DNA of 64,000 nucleotides from Paraburkholderia unamae (GTDB taxonomy: Bacteria; Pseudomonadota; Gammaproteobacteria; Burkholderiales; Burkholderiaceae). The number at the start of each line of letters is the position of its first letter. The stretch's first letter is position 1. A model generated the notes under the pieces. That model had not been told where the DNA came from. It did not search any database and worked only from the letters and a program-made list of their open reading frames with translations. Position numbers and translations under genes: made by a program. Positions 1 through 12,038 of this stretch are shown here, piece after piece. Where the stretch lies: positions 63,254-127,253 of the forward strand of contig NZ_QLSU01000021.1 in NCBI RefSeq assembly GCF_003268775.1, read 5' to 3'.

Positions 1-1
1 G

Positions 2-766
2 CGGCGCGGCACGCTCTGGGAGGGGCGTTACCGGGCAACGGTCATCGAGGGTGAGCGCTTCTTCCTGCTCGCGAGCCGGGTGGTCGAGCTCGCGCCGGTG
101 CGCAGCCACCTCGTGACGGCGCCCGAGGACTACCGATGGTCGAGCTATCGCCATCACATCGGTCTCACGGTCGACAGCCTCATCACCGATCACCCGCTCT
201 ACTGGGCGCTCGGCAATACGCCGTTCGAGCGTCAGCGCGCGTACCGGGAGCTGTGCGAGCTGCCGCTCGACGAGCGCGAAACCACGCAGCTCATGCAGGC
301 CACGCTCAAGGGCTGGGTGCTCGGCAGCGACACCTATCGCGACTGGGCGTCGCGCAGCGCGAACCGGCGCGTCTCGCCGCTGCCGCGCGGGCGGCCGCGC
401 AAGGTGCGCGAGGCGCCGGGCACGCCCGCGGCCGCTCCGGGCGCCCTCGGTGCAGCGGCCACCGCAAGCGCCGCTGCCACGCCTGCCACGGCGGTGAACC
501 CGGCAGGCGGGCATGTCGGCGGCTCCGGGACGGGGCAATCCGCCCCCCATTCCGGGTCTCAACCTGCGGCCAATCCGGGTGGCGCCGGCGCGACCCATGG
601 AGCCGGTCATCAAAGCCATCAGGGGAGTGGTTCCGCTACAACACCTGGTGTGAATCCGAATCCCACAACGGGCCATTCTGGTGGTTCACAGGGTTCCGGC
701 GGCGGCGGCCAGGGCAGCCCGGCTTCGGGGCACGATGAACGCAAGCCCGGCACCGGCACGCACTGA
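2..766 (+). CDS. REP-associated tyrosine transposase (RayT-type), 5' truncated by window edge
   Basis: The reading frame is open from base 2, so the gene starts before the window. The visible part begins RRGTLWEGRYRATVIEGE and continues through VELAPVRSHLV and PEDYRWSSYR. These are conserved blocks of the Y1/IS200-like RayT transposases that act on REP-type palindromes; the HUH motif would lie upstream and is not visible. After about residue 115 the protein changes to a long Gly/Ala/Ser/Pro/His-rich tail of about 130 residues, which looks disordered and is not part of the usual domain. A terminator follows at 796. RayT genes are usually single-copy domesticated genes, so this need not be an active insertion sequence. 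The family call is firm; the function of the tail is unknown. Confidence 0.85.
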   Translation, partial: RRGTLWEGRYRATVIEGERFFLLASRVVELAPVRSHLVTAPEDYRWSSYRHHIGLTVDSLITDHPLYWALGNTPFERQRAYRELCELPLDERETTQLMQATLKGWVLGSDTYRDWASRSANRRVSPLPRGRPRKVREAPGTPAAAPGALGAAATASAAATPATAVNPAGGHVGGSGTGQSAPHSGSQPAANPGGAGATHGAGHQSHQGSGSATTPGVNPNPTTGHSGGSQGSGGGGQGSPASGHDERKPGTGTH

Positions 767-795
767 TCGTCTTTCGGGTCAAGGGTTTACGAGAT

Positions 796-825
796 AAACG
801 GCATCTACGGGTGCCGTTTTCTTTT
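796..825 (+). terminator. Rho-independent terminator after the RayT gene
   Basis: Perfect 8-bp stem AAACGGCA / TGCCGTTT (796-803 with 812-819) with an 8-base loop, followed by a T-rich run. It lies 30 bases after the stop codon of the transposase gene. Confidence 0.8.
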
Positions 826-905
826 GCCCGAAAATGATGTGGCACTAATAAAATAATGTGCGAATGCACCAACACGATAATTAGGGTTCGAACATCACGT
901 TTTAT

Positions 906-934
906 TTGCATGCCCTTGATTCGTCGCGTATATT
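906..934 (+). promoter_or_regulatory. Predicted sigma-70 promoter of gltBD
   Basis: TTGCAT (906-911), a 17-base spacer and TATATT (929-934) lie in the AT-rich gap before gltB. The implied leader is about 135 nt. The remainder of the 767-1075 gap holds the terminator at 796 and AT-rich sequence with no further gene visible. Confidence 0.55.
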
Positions 935-1075
935 CGCCTTTCGGCTCTCCTGGGCGCATAACGCGGGAAGCACGTAACACCCCGCGCAACGCCGTACAGC
1001 GGTCACGCGAGCGGCGGGAAACAAAGAACACGGATTCAACGGTCGGCAACGGCCCCCCACTCTGACGGTGTCCCC

Positions 1076-5776
<4,701 letters not shown>

Positions 5777-5814
5777 ATCCCGTCTGATTCCAGCACTGAC
5801 GACTTAAAGACGAA

Positions 5815-5851
5815 GCGCCCGCCGCGCGACTAGATACGCGGCGGCGGGCGC
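5815..5851 (+). other. GC-rich stem-loop between gltB and gltD
   Basis: An 11-bp perfect inverted repeat (5815-5825 with 5841-5851) encloses a 15-base loop. No T-run follows, so it is not a typical terminator. It may stabilise gltB mRNA or tune the GltB:GltD ratio; that role is inference. Confidence 0.5.
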
Positions 5852-5889
5852 GGTCCCCCTCACTGAATAGATAGATAGACGAGAACCAA

Positions 5890-7356
5890 ATGGGTAAGGC
5901 AACCGGTTTTCTCGAGTTCGAGCGCCAGCATGAGGCGTACGAAGCACCGCTCACGCGCGTGAAGCACTACAAGGAATTCGTGGCGGCGCTCTCCGACGCC
6001 GACGCGAAGGTCCAGGGCGCACGCTGCATGGACTGTGGCATCCCGTTCTGCAACAACGGCTGCCCGGTCAACAACATCATTCCGGACTTCAACGACCTCG
6101 TGTTCCGCCAGGACTGGAAGAGCGCGATCGAAGTCCTGCACTCGACCAACAACTTCCCCGAGTTCACGGGCCGTATCTGCCCGGCGCCCTGCGAATCGGC
6201 GTGTACGCTCGGCATCAACAACGATCCCGTAGGCATCAAGTCGATCGAGCACGCGATCATCGACAAGGCCTGGGCCGAAGGCTGGGTCGCGCCGCAAGTC
6301 GCGAAGCACAAGACGGGCAAGAAGGTTGCCGTCGTCGGTTCGGGCCCCGCGGGTCTGGCCACGGCGCAGCAACTCGCGCGCGCCGGTCACGACGTGACGG
6401 TGTTCGAGAAGAACGACCGCGTGGGCGGCCTGCTGCGCTACGGCATCCCCGACTTCAAGCTGGAAAAGTGGCTGATCGACCGCCGCATGCGCCAGATGGA
6501 AGCCGAAGGCGTGACGTTCCGCACCAACGTGTTCATTGGCAAGGGTGAACTGCCCGCGTACATCGGCAACACGGCGAAGGAAACCATTTCGCCGGAAGAA
6601 CTGAAGGAACAGTTCGACGCCGTGGTGATCGCAGGCGGTTCGGAAACGCCGCGTGACCTGCCGGTGCCGGGCCGCGAGCTCGAAGGCATCTACTACGCCA
6701 TGGAGTTCCTGCCGCAGCAGAACAAGGTCAACGCCGGCGACAAGCTGTCGAACCAGTTGCTCGCCAAGGGCAAGCACGTGGTGGTGATCGGCGGCGGCGA
6801 TACGGGCTCCGACTGCGTGGGCACCTCGAACCGCCACGGCGCGAAGAGCGTCACGCAGTTCGAACTGCTGCCGCAGCCGCCCGAGGAAGAGAACAAGCCG
6901 CTCGTGTGGCCGTACTGGCCGATCAAGCTGCGCACGTCGTCGTCGCACGAAGAAGGCTGCTCGCGTGACTGGGCGGTCGCCACGAAGCGTCTGGAAGGCA
7001 AGAACGGCAAGGTCGAGAAGCTCATCGCCGCGCGCGTGGAGTGGAAGGACGGCAAGATGGTCGAAGTGCCGGGTTCGGAATTCGAAATGAAGGCCGACCT
7101 CGTGCTGCTCGCCATGGGCTTCACGCAACCGGTTTCGCCGGTGCTCGAAGCGTTCGGCGTCGAGAAGGATGCGCGCGGCAACGTGCGTGCCTCGACCGAA
7201 GGCGACAAGGCGTACTACACGTCGGTCGACAAGGTGTTCACGGCAGGCGACATGCGCCGTGGCCAGTCGCTGGTGGTGTGGGCGATCCGTGAGGGCCGCC
7301 AGTGCGCACGCTCCGTCGACGCGTACCTGATGGGCAGCTCGGAGCTGCCGCGTTAA
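5890..7356 (+). CDS. gltD: Glutamate synthase (NADPH) small subunit
   Basis: The 488-residue protein is an FAD- and Fe-S-containing electron-transfer subunit that takes electrons from NADPH for GltB. Near the N-terminus are cysteines 46, 49, 54 and 58 (CMDCGIPFC...CP) and a second group, CPAPCESAC; together they bind two 4Fe-4S clusters. An FAD Rossmann fold follows (VVGSGPAGLATAQQLARAG), then the NADPH fold (VVVIGGGDTGSDC) and a C-terminal FAD motif (FTAGDMRRGQSLVVWAI). The last 70 or so bases, including the stop, are duplicated just downstream at 7407-7481 around a palindromic repeat. Confidence 0.98.
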   Translation: MGKATGFLEFERQHEAYEAPLTRVKHYKEFVAALSDADAKVQGARCMDCGIPFCNNGCPVNNIIPDFNDLVFRQDWKSAIEVLHSTNNFPEFTGRICPAPCESACTLGINNDPVGIKSIEHAIIDKAWAEGWVAPQVAKHKTGKKVAVVGSGPAGLATAQQLARAGHDVTVFEKNDRVGGLLRYGIPDFKLEKWLIDRRMRQMEAEGVTFRTNVFIGKGELPAYIGNTAKETISPEELKEQFDAVVIAGGSETPRDLPVPGRELEGIYYAMEFLPQQNKVNAGDKLSNQLLAKGKHVVVIGGGDTGSDCVGTSNRHGAKSVTQFELLPQPPEEENKPLVWPYWPIKLRTSSSHEEGCSRDWAVATKRLEGKNGKVEKLIAARVEWKDGKMVEVPGSEFEMKADLVLLAMGFTQPVSPVLEAFGVEKDARGNVRASTEGDKAYYTSVDKVFTAGDMRRGQSLVVWAIREGRQCARSVDAYLMGSSELPR

Positions 7357-7362
7357 GGCCGG
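7288..7362 (+). repeat. 75-bp direct repeat, copy 1 (end of gltD)
   Basis: This is the original copy and holds the last codons and stop of gltD. It matches 7407-7481 with five base differences at a fixed offset of 119 bases. Confidence 0.9.
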
Positions 7363-7368
7363 ATCTGG

Positions 7369-7402
7369 GACCAGAGTAAGCGCTAAAGCGCTAACTCTGG
7401 TC
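7369..7402 (+). repeat. 34-bp palindromic repeat, copy A
   Basis: The arms GACCAGAGTAAGCGCT and AGCGCTAACTCTGGTC pair with one mismatch around two central bases. The same element occurs at 33798-33832 and 33848-33881. It lies between the two copies of the gltD end. Confidence 0.85.
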
Positions 7403-7406
7403 GACA

Positions 7407-7481
7407 CGTGAGGGCCGTCAATGCGCACGCTCCGTCGACGCGTACCTGATGGGCAGCTCGGAGCTGCCGCGCTAAATCCGG
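7407..7481 (+). repeat. 75-bp direct repeat, copy 2 (decayed gltD tail)
   Basis: This near-identical copy of 7288-7362 includes the old stop codon context (CGCTAA). It is noncoding here because it lies after the real gltD stop. The differences (CCAG to TCAA, GTTAAGG to GCTAAAT) show some age. Confidence 0.85.
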
Positions 7482-7535
7482 TGTGTCCGTCGTCATGACA
7501 GGACGCACGGGAGACGGCAGGAGACGAAACGACAG

Positions 7536-7570
7536 AAACCGGGCACCCGCAAGGGTGACCCGGTTTTTTT
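7536..7570 (+). terminator. Rho-independent terminator of gltBD
   Basis: AAACCGGG-CACCC pairs with GGGTGACCCGGTTT around a GCAA loop with one bulged base, followed by a run of seven T. It probably ends the gltBD transcript downstream of the duplicated segment. Confidence 0.85.
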
Positions 7571-7659
7571 ACGTCCGTGCTGCGGGTTTGCATGGGCGCG
7601 CGGCGCACGGGACAGGATTACCATGTCGCGATTGCCCGACCAATCGAGGCCTGCCGATC

Positions 7660-8220
7660 ATGTCCGAAGCCCGCGAGACCGATCGAGAGACGCAGCAATG
7701 GCGGCGCTGCTTCGTCGCGCTCTCGCCAGATCCGGCGACACGCGACGCGCTGGCCGCGCTCGCCGTGCCGGCCAACGCGCGGCGCGTGCCGTCCCCGCAA
7801 CTGCATCTGACGGTGGCGTTCATCGGCGCGATGTCATTCGACCAGGGGGACGCGCTGTCGCGGCGGCTCGCCGAGCACGCGCCGCGCATTCCGCCCTCGC
7901 AGGTCACGCATATCGAGAGCTGGCCGGGACGCGCGCATCCGCGGCTGATGGTGGCCGTGCTGGCGATGTCGGATGCGTTCACGGCGCTCGACTGGCGCGT
8001 GCGCTCGCTGATGGGCGATGTGGGCTTGCCGCTCGACGCACGGGCGTTCCGTCCGCATGTGACGCTCGCGCGGTTCGCGCGCGACGCCGTGGGCGCGCCA
8101 GCGACGGCCGACGGTGAAGCGTTGCCGCCGCTGCGCTTCGAGTCGCTGGTGCTGTATTCGAGCACGCTGGCGAAGCAGGGCGCGCGCTATGAAGCCTTGA
8201 CGAGCGTCGCGCTCGGTTGA
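7660..8220 (+). CDS. thpR: RNA 2',3'-cyclic phosphodiesterase (2H family)
   Basis: The protein has 186 residues from this ATG, close to the usual length of the LigT/ThpR family. The two HxTx motifs of the 2H phosphoesterase fold are present as HLTV and HVTL. Family members hydrolyse 2',3'-cyclic phosphates on RNA ends, and some can ligate tRNA halves in vitro. An in-frame start at 7483 exists, but it would run through the gltBD terminator hairpin, so the internal ATG before MSEARETD is preferred. The gene converges on dadA with a 38-base gap. Confidence 0.88.
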   Translation: MSEARETDRETQQWRRCFVALSPDPATRDALAALAVPANARRVPSPQLHLTVAFIGAMSFDQGDALSRRLAEHAPRIPPSQVTHIESWPGRAHPRLMVAVLAMSDAFTALDWRVRSLMGDVGLPLDARAFRPHVTLARFARDAVGAPATADGEALPPLRFESLVLYSSTLAKQGARYEALTSVALG

Positions 8221-8258
8221 GGCACCGGGGCGCGCTTCTCAGTGTCCCTCGCCGTCGT

Positions 8259-9623
8259 TCAGCGTTCGTAGCGTGCCAGCGTCAAACCGTTGAGGTCGAT
8301 TTCCGGCTTGTGTTGCGTGACGAGGTCCGCGAGCACGCGGCCCGAGCCCATCGACATCGCCCAGCCAGTGGAGCCGTGCCCGACGTTCAGCCACAGTCCG
8401 TCCACGCCGGAGCCGCCCAGCAGCGGCGCGCCGTCCGGCACCATGGGGCGGCGTCCGACCCAGAATTGCGCCGAAGAGGGCGTCGCCGCGTGCGGGAACC
8501 AGTCGTCGAGCACCTTCATGAGCGTTTGCAGCGCCTGCTCGCGCAGCGTCGAGCGATGGTCGCCGAGTTCCGCCGTTCCCGCCACGCGCAGGTAAGGCCC
8601 GAAGCGCGTGATCGCCGTTTTGAGCGACTCGTCCATGAGCGCGGCGCGCGGGGCCTTCTGCTCGTCGACCACGGGCAGCGTGGCCGAATAGCCCTTCACC
8701 GGATACAGCGGCACCCGCACGCCGAGCGGCGCGACGAGCGCCGCGCTCTCCACGCCCAGCGCGACCACCACGGCGTCGGCGGCGAGCGTTTGCGGTGTGG
8801 CGTCGGCCGGTTCGCTGCGCTCGGCCGGGCGCAGCACTTCCGCCGGCGCGCGGCGCTGCTCGCGCCGGTCCTTGCGGTTGTTCGCCTTGCGGCGGCCGGG
8901 CACGGCGCGCACGCGCACGCCGCTCACCTTGCCGCCCGCGGCTTCGAGCGCGAGCACTTCGGTATCGAACAGGAACGTCACGCCTTTCGCCTCGCACACG
9001 GCGCGCAGTTCGCGCGTGAAGCGCGCGCAGTCGCCGGCTTCGTCATCGGGCAGATACACGCCCGCCACCGGCTTCACGCGCGACCAGGCGAGGCCCGGCT
9101 CGACCTGCGCGCATGCGGCGGAATCGAGCTCGCGATAGGCGATGCCCGCGTCGCGCAGCACGCCGAGCGCCGGCTGCGCGAGTTCGAGGTCGTAGTCGCT
9201 GCGAAAGAGCTGGAGATACCCCTGGCTGCGCCCGTACTCGAACGCGTGCGTGGCGCGAAACGCGTGCAGGCATTCGCGGCTGTAATAGGCGATGCGCTGC
9301 ATGCGTTGCTTGTTCACGCGAAAGCGCGCGAGATCGCATTCGCGCAGCCAGCGCGCGATCCAGCGCCACTGCGCGGTGTCGAGCGTGGGCCGGAAGATCA
9401 GCGGCGAGGTGGGCTTGAGCAGGTACTTGATGAGCTTCGCGGGCATGCCAGGCGCGGCCCACGGCGTGACGTAGCCGGGCGCGATCACGCCGGCGTTGCC
9501 GAAGCTCGTGCCGAGCGCGACTCCCGGTTCTCGTTCGATGACCGTGACGTCGCAGCCTCGTTCGCTCAGATAGTACGCAGTGGCGACGCCGATCACACCG
9601 GCGCCGAGGACGATCGTTTTCAT
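8259..9623 (-). CDS. dadA: D-amino acid dehydrogenase small subunit-like FAD oxidoreductase
   Basis: Starting at MKTIVLGAGVIGVATAYYL gives 454 residues, with a dinucleotide-binding GAGVIG motif at the extreme N-terminus. The C-terminal half has the DadA-like FWVGRRPMVPDGAPLLGG and NVGHGSTGWAMSMGSG blocks. Members of this DAO-fold family oxidise D-amino acids to oxo acids and pass electrons to the respiratory chain. The frame extends 30 codons upstream, but those residues precede the FAD motif and do not look native. Around residues 245-285 there is a basic, low-complexity insertion (RRKANNRKDRREQRR) that makes it longer than the usual 415-435. It follows the MFS gene with a 49-base gap, so the two may be co-transcribed. 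Confidence 0.88.
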   Translation of the reverse strand: MKTIVLGAGVIGVATAYYLSERGCDVTVIEREPGVALGTSFGNAGVIAPGYVTPWAAPGMPAKLIKYLLKPTSPLIFRPTLDTAQWRWIARWLRECDLARFRVNKQRMQRIAYYSRECLHAFRATHAFEYGRSQGYLQLFRSDYDLELAQPALGVLRDAGIAYRELDSAACAQVEPGLAWSRVKPVAGVYLPDDEAGDCARFTRELRAVCEAKGVTFLFDTEVLALEAAGGKVSGVRVRAVPGRRKANNRKDRREQRRAPAEVLRPAERSEPADATPQTLAADAVVVALGVESAALVAPLGVRVPLYPVKGYSATLPVVDEQKAPRAALMDESLKTAITRFGPYLRVAGTAELGDHRSTLREQALQTLMKVLDDWFPHAATPSSAQFWVGRRPMVPDGAPLLGGSGVDGLWLNVGHGSTGWAMSMGSGRVLADLVTQHKPEIDLNGLTLARYER

Positions 9624-9672
9624 GCCGGGAGGACAACAGGAAGGGACGGTGGGTATTGCAGCACGTTCGTGC

Positions 9673-10968
9673 TCATCGTGCAGTGGATCGAGCAGACGGG
9701 CGCTCGGCCGCATCAGTGGGCGTTTCTTCGGTGAGCACCTTGCCCTTCGTTTCGGGCAGGCACAGCGCCGCGACGATCACGAGCAGGTAGCCCGCGCCCG
9801 CCACCGCGCCGATCGCTTTCACGAGCGAGGTGGTTTGCGCGAACGTGCCCACGAGAATCGGGAAGAACGAGCCGAGACCGCGCCCGAGGTTGTAGCAGAA
9901 GCCCTGGCCCGAGCCGCGAATCGCGTTCGGATAGAGCTCGGAGAGATACGCTCCCACGCCCGCGAAGATGCCCTGCACGACGATGCCGAGCGGAAAGCCG
10001 AGCAGGAGCATGGCGGCGTCGGTGATGGGCAACATCGTGTAGGCCATGCCGAGCACGAACGAGCCGATGGCGAACAGGATGAACGAAGCGCGCCGCCCGA
10101 TCTTGTCGCAGAGGATCGCGCCGACGATATAGCCCGTGAACGAGCCGACGATCAGCACGATCAGATAGCCGCTCGTGTTGAACACCGAGAGGTGGCGCAC
10201 CGTCTTGAGGTAAGTGGGCAGCCAGGTGGTGATCGCGTAATAGCCGCCGAGCATGCCCGTGCACAGCACGCTGCCGAGCACCGTGGTGGTCAGATGCGCG
10301 GGCGCGAAGATTTGCAGGAAGCTGCCTTGCACCGCGCCGCTTTCGCGCGCGCGGCGGGTGGCGACGAACACCTCGGGGTCGCTCACGTTGCGGCGCACAT
10401 AGAGAATCCAGAGCGCGGGCAGGATGCCGATCCAGAAGCACGCGCGCCACGCGTATTCCTCGGGCAGCAGCGCGAAAAAGGCCCAGTAGAGAATGGCGGC
10501 CGCGCCCCAGCCGAACGACCAGCTGCTCTGCACGGTGCCCACGGCCTTCGCGCGATGCTGCGGGGAGCGGATCGTTTCGGCCATCATCATCGTGACGACC
10601 GTCCATTCGCCGCCAAAGCCGATGCCTTGCAGCGTGCGCGTGGCGAGCAGTTGCCAGAACGAATGCGTGAAGCCGGAGAGGCAGGTGAAAAGGGCGAAAG
10701 TGGCGATGGTCCACTGGAGCACGCGCACGCGGCCGTAGCGGTCGGCGAGGATGCCCGCGAGCCAGCCGCCCACCGCCGAGGAGATCAGCGAGCTCGTGGC
10801 GATCATCCCGGCCTCGCTCTTGGTCATGCCCCAGGTGGCGATGAGCGTCGGGATCAGGAACGAGTAAATCATGAAGTCGAACGCGTCGACGGCATAGCCG
10901 CCGAAGCCCGCGTAAAGCGTGCGCCGCTCACGCGCGTTCAGCTCCGTGAACCATTGAAAGTAGCCCAT
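9673..10968 (-). CDS. MFS transporter of the sialate/aromatic-acid:H+ symporter type
   Basis: The 431-residue protein has about twelve hydrophobic segments. The MFS signature between segments 2 and 3 is visible as GILADRYGRVRVL, and GIGFGGEW marks segment 4. The overall pattern (GGYAVDAFDFMIYSFLIPTL at the N-terminus, ELYPNAIRGSGQGFCYNLGR in the C-half) is that of organic-acid and sugar-acid symporters. It is located in the inner membrane. Its place upstream of dadA suggests uptake of an amino acid or related carboxylate, but the substrate cannot be read from sequence. Confidence 0.85.
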   Translation of the reverse strand: MGYFQWFTELNARERRTLYAGFGGYAVDAFDFMIYSFLIPTLIATWGMTKSEAGMIATSSLISSAVGGWLAGILADRYGRVRVLQWTIATFALFTCLSGFTHSFWQLLATRTLQGIGFGGEWTVVTMMMAETIRSPQHRAKAVGTVQSSWSFGWGAAAILYWAFFALLPEEYAWRACFWIGILPALWILYVRRNVSDPEVFVATRRARESGAVQGSFLQIFAPAHLTTTVLGSVLCTGMLGGYYAITTWLPTYLKTVRHLSVFNTSGYLIVLIVGSFTGYIVGAILCDKIGRRASFILFAIGSFVLGMAYTMLPITDAAMLLLGFPLGIVVQGIFAGVGAYLSELYPNAIRGSGQGFCYNLGRGLGSFFPILVGTFAQTTSLVKAIGAVAGAGYLLVIVAALCLPETKGKVLTEETPTDAAERPSARSTAR

Positions 10969-11258
10969 CGTGTGTCTTCCCCCATTCTTGTTGTGCGCGC
11001 AACGAGCCGGGTGAGCGGCGCGCGCGGCGCAAGCGACACGACAGGAGACGGCGTCCTGGGTGGCGCCGCCCCGTTTCCGGTGTGCTGGTGGCGTATTTTA
11101 CGGTGTGAAAGCACGCTGAGGCGAGGGGGAGAATGCTGGCGCGCTGCGCAGCGGGGTTGCGGCAGGCGGCGCTCAGGCCGCTGCCGGTTCATTGCGCGCT
11201 TTCATTGCGCACCTTCATTCGATAGCAAGCGAATGACGGCGCACGCGTGCCGGGCCGG
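10969..11258. other. Intergenic region upstream of the MFS-dadA pair
   Basis: About 290 bases separate the MFS start (leftward) from the end of the SDR gene (also leftward). It presumably holds the promoter of the MFS-dadA transcript. I see no RNA gene, repeat or convincing extra ORF. Confidence 0.4.
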
Positions 11259-12038
11259 TCAGCCGAGCGTCAACCCGCCGTCGACGTGGATCACCTGGCC
11301 CGTAATGTGGCGCGCCGCGTCGCTGAGCAAAAAGCCGATGAGCTCGGCGATATCGGCGGGGTCGGCCACGTGGCCGAGCGGCGTTTCCTGCGCCGCACGC
11401 TCCCACACCGGCGCGTTTTCGGGCGTGGGGCCCTTGTCCTTGCGCGTGTAGCCGGGCGCGACGCAATTCACCGTCACGCCGTGCGGCGCCAGCTCCGCGG
11501 CGGCGGTTTTGGCGAGCGATTCGAGCGCGGCCTTGGCGGCGGCGGTGGCGGCGAACGGCGCGTCGGCGCGATAACGGTGCGCGACAAACGAACTGAGCGC
11601 GACCACGCGGGCGCGCGCCGAGCGCTCCAGCGCGGGCCGGGCGCGCTGCATGAGCGCCGCGAACGCGGCGGGCATGGCGGCGAACGCGCCTTCGAGCGAA
11701 CCGGCGTCGAGCGCGGCGAGCGACTGGCGCTGCGCGTGCCCGGCGTTGGCCACGATCTGGTCGAGCGTGCCGAAGTGCGCGAGCGTCGCCTCCACGGTCG
11801 CGGCGGCATTGCCCGGCACGGCGAGATCGCTGTAGGTGGTGGCGCAGGTTGCGCCGCGCCGCTCGCATTCGGCGGCGACCGCGACGAGCCGCGCGCGCGC
11901 CGCTTCGTCCGCGCCGCGCGCGTGCAGCATGAGCGCGACACCCGATGCCGCGATGCGCCGCGCGAGCGCCGCGCCAATGCCCGAGCCCGCGCCCGTGATC
12001 AGCACGACGCGCTCGAAGCCTGCGCCGGCCGCGCTCAC
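11259..12038 (-). CDS. Short-chain dehydrogenase/reductase family protein with substituted catalytic Tyr
   Basis: The 259-residue protein has the SDR fold: TGAGSGIG nucleotide-binding motif near residue 15, NAG after strand 4, a serine-containing VVALSSF strand, and the C-terminal GQVIHVDGGLTLG typical of FabG-like members. The YxxxK motif is not intact. The conserved Lys is present in FAATAAAKAALESL, but the position four residues before it is Thr. Start is a GTG that overlaps the stop of the upstream ABC transporter gene (GTGA), so translation is coupled. The substrate is unknown. It could be a pteridine-reductase-like or FabG-like enzyme, or a non-catalytic member. Confidence 0.82.
   Translation of the reverse strand: MSAAGAGFERVVLITGAGSGIGAALARRIAASGVALMLHARGADEAARARLVAVAAECERRGATCATTYSDLAVPGNAAATVEATLAHFGTLDQIVANAGHAQRQSLAALDAGSLEGAFAAMPAAFAALMQRARPALERSARARVVALSSFVAHRYRADAPFAATAAAKAALESLAKTAAAELAPHGVTVNCVAPGYTRKDKGPTPENAPVWERAAQETPLGHVADPADIAELIGFLLSDAARHITGQVIHVDGGLTLG

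Noticed and set aside
5815..5851. Terminator between gltB and gltD
   Set aside because: The hairpin is strong but has no T-run, and gltD must be expressed together with gltB. It was kept only as a stem-loop.
8217..11451. Long plus-strand frames opposite dadA and the MFS gene
   Set aside because: The minus-strand genes have clear domains. The plus frames are His/Arg/Ala-rich without motifs.
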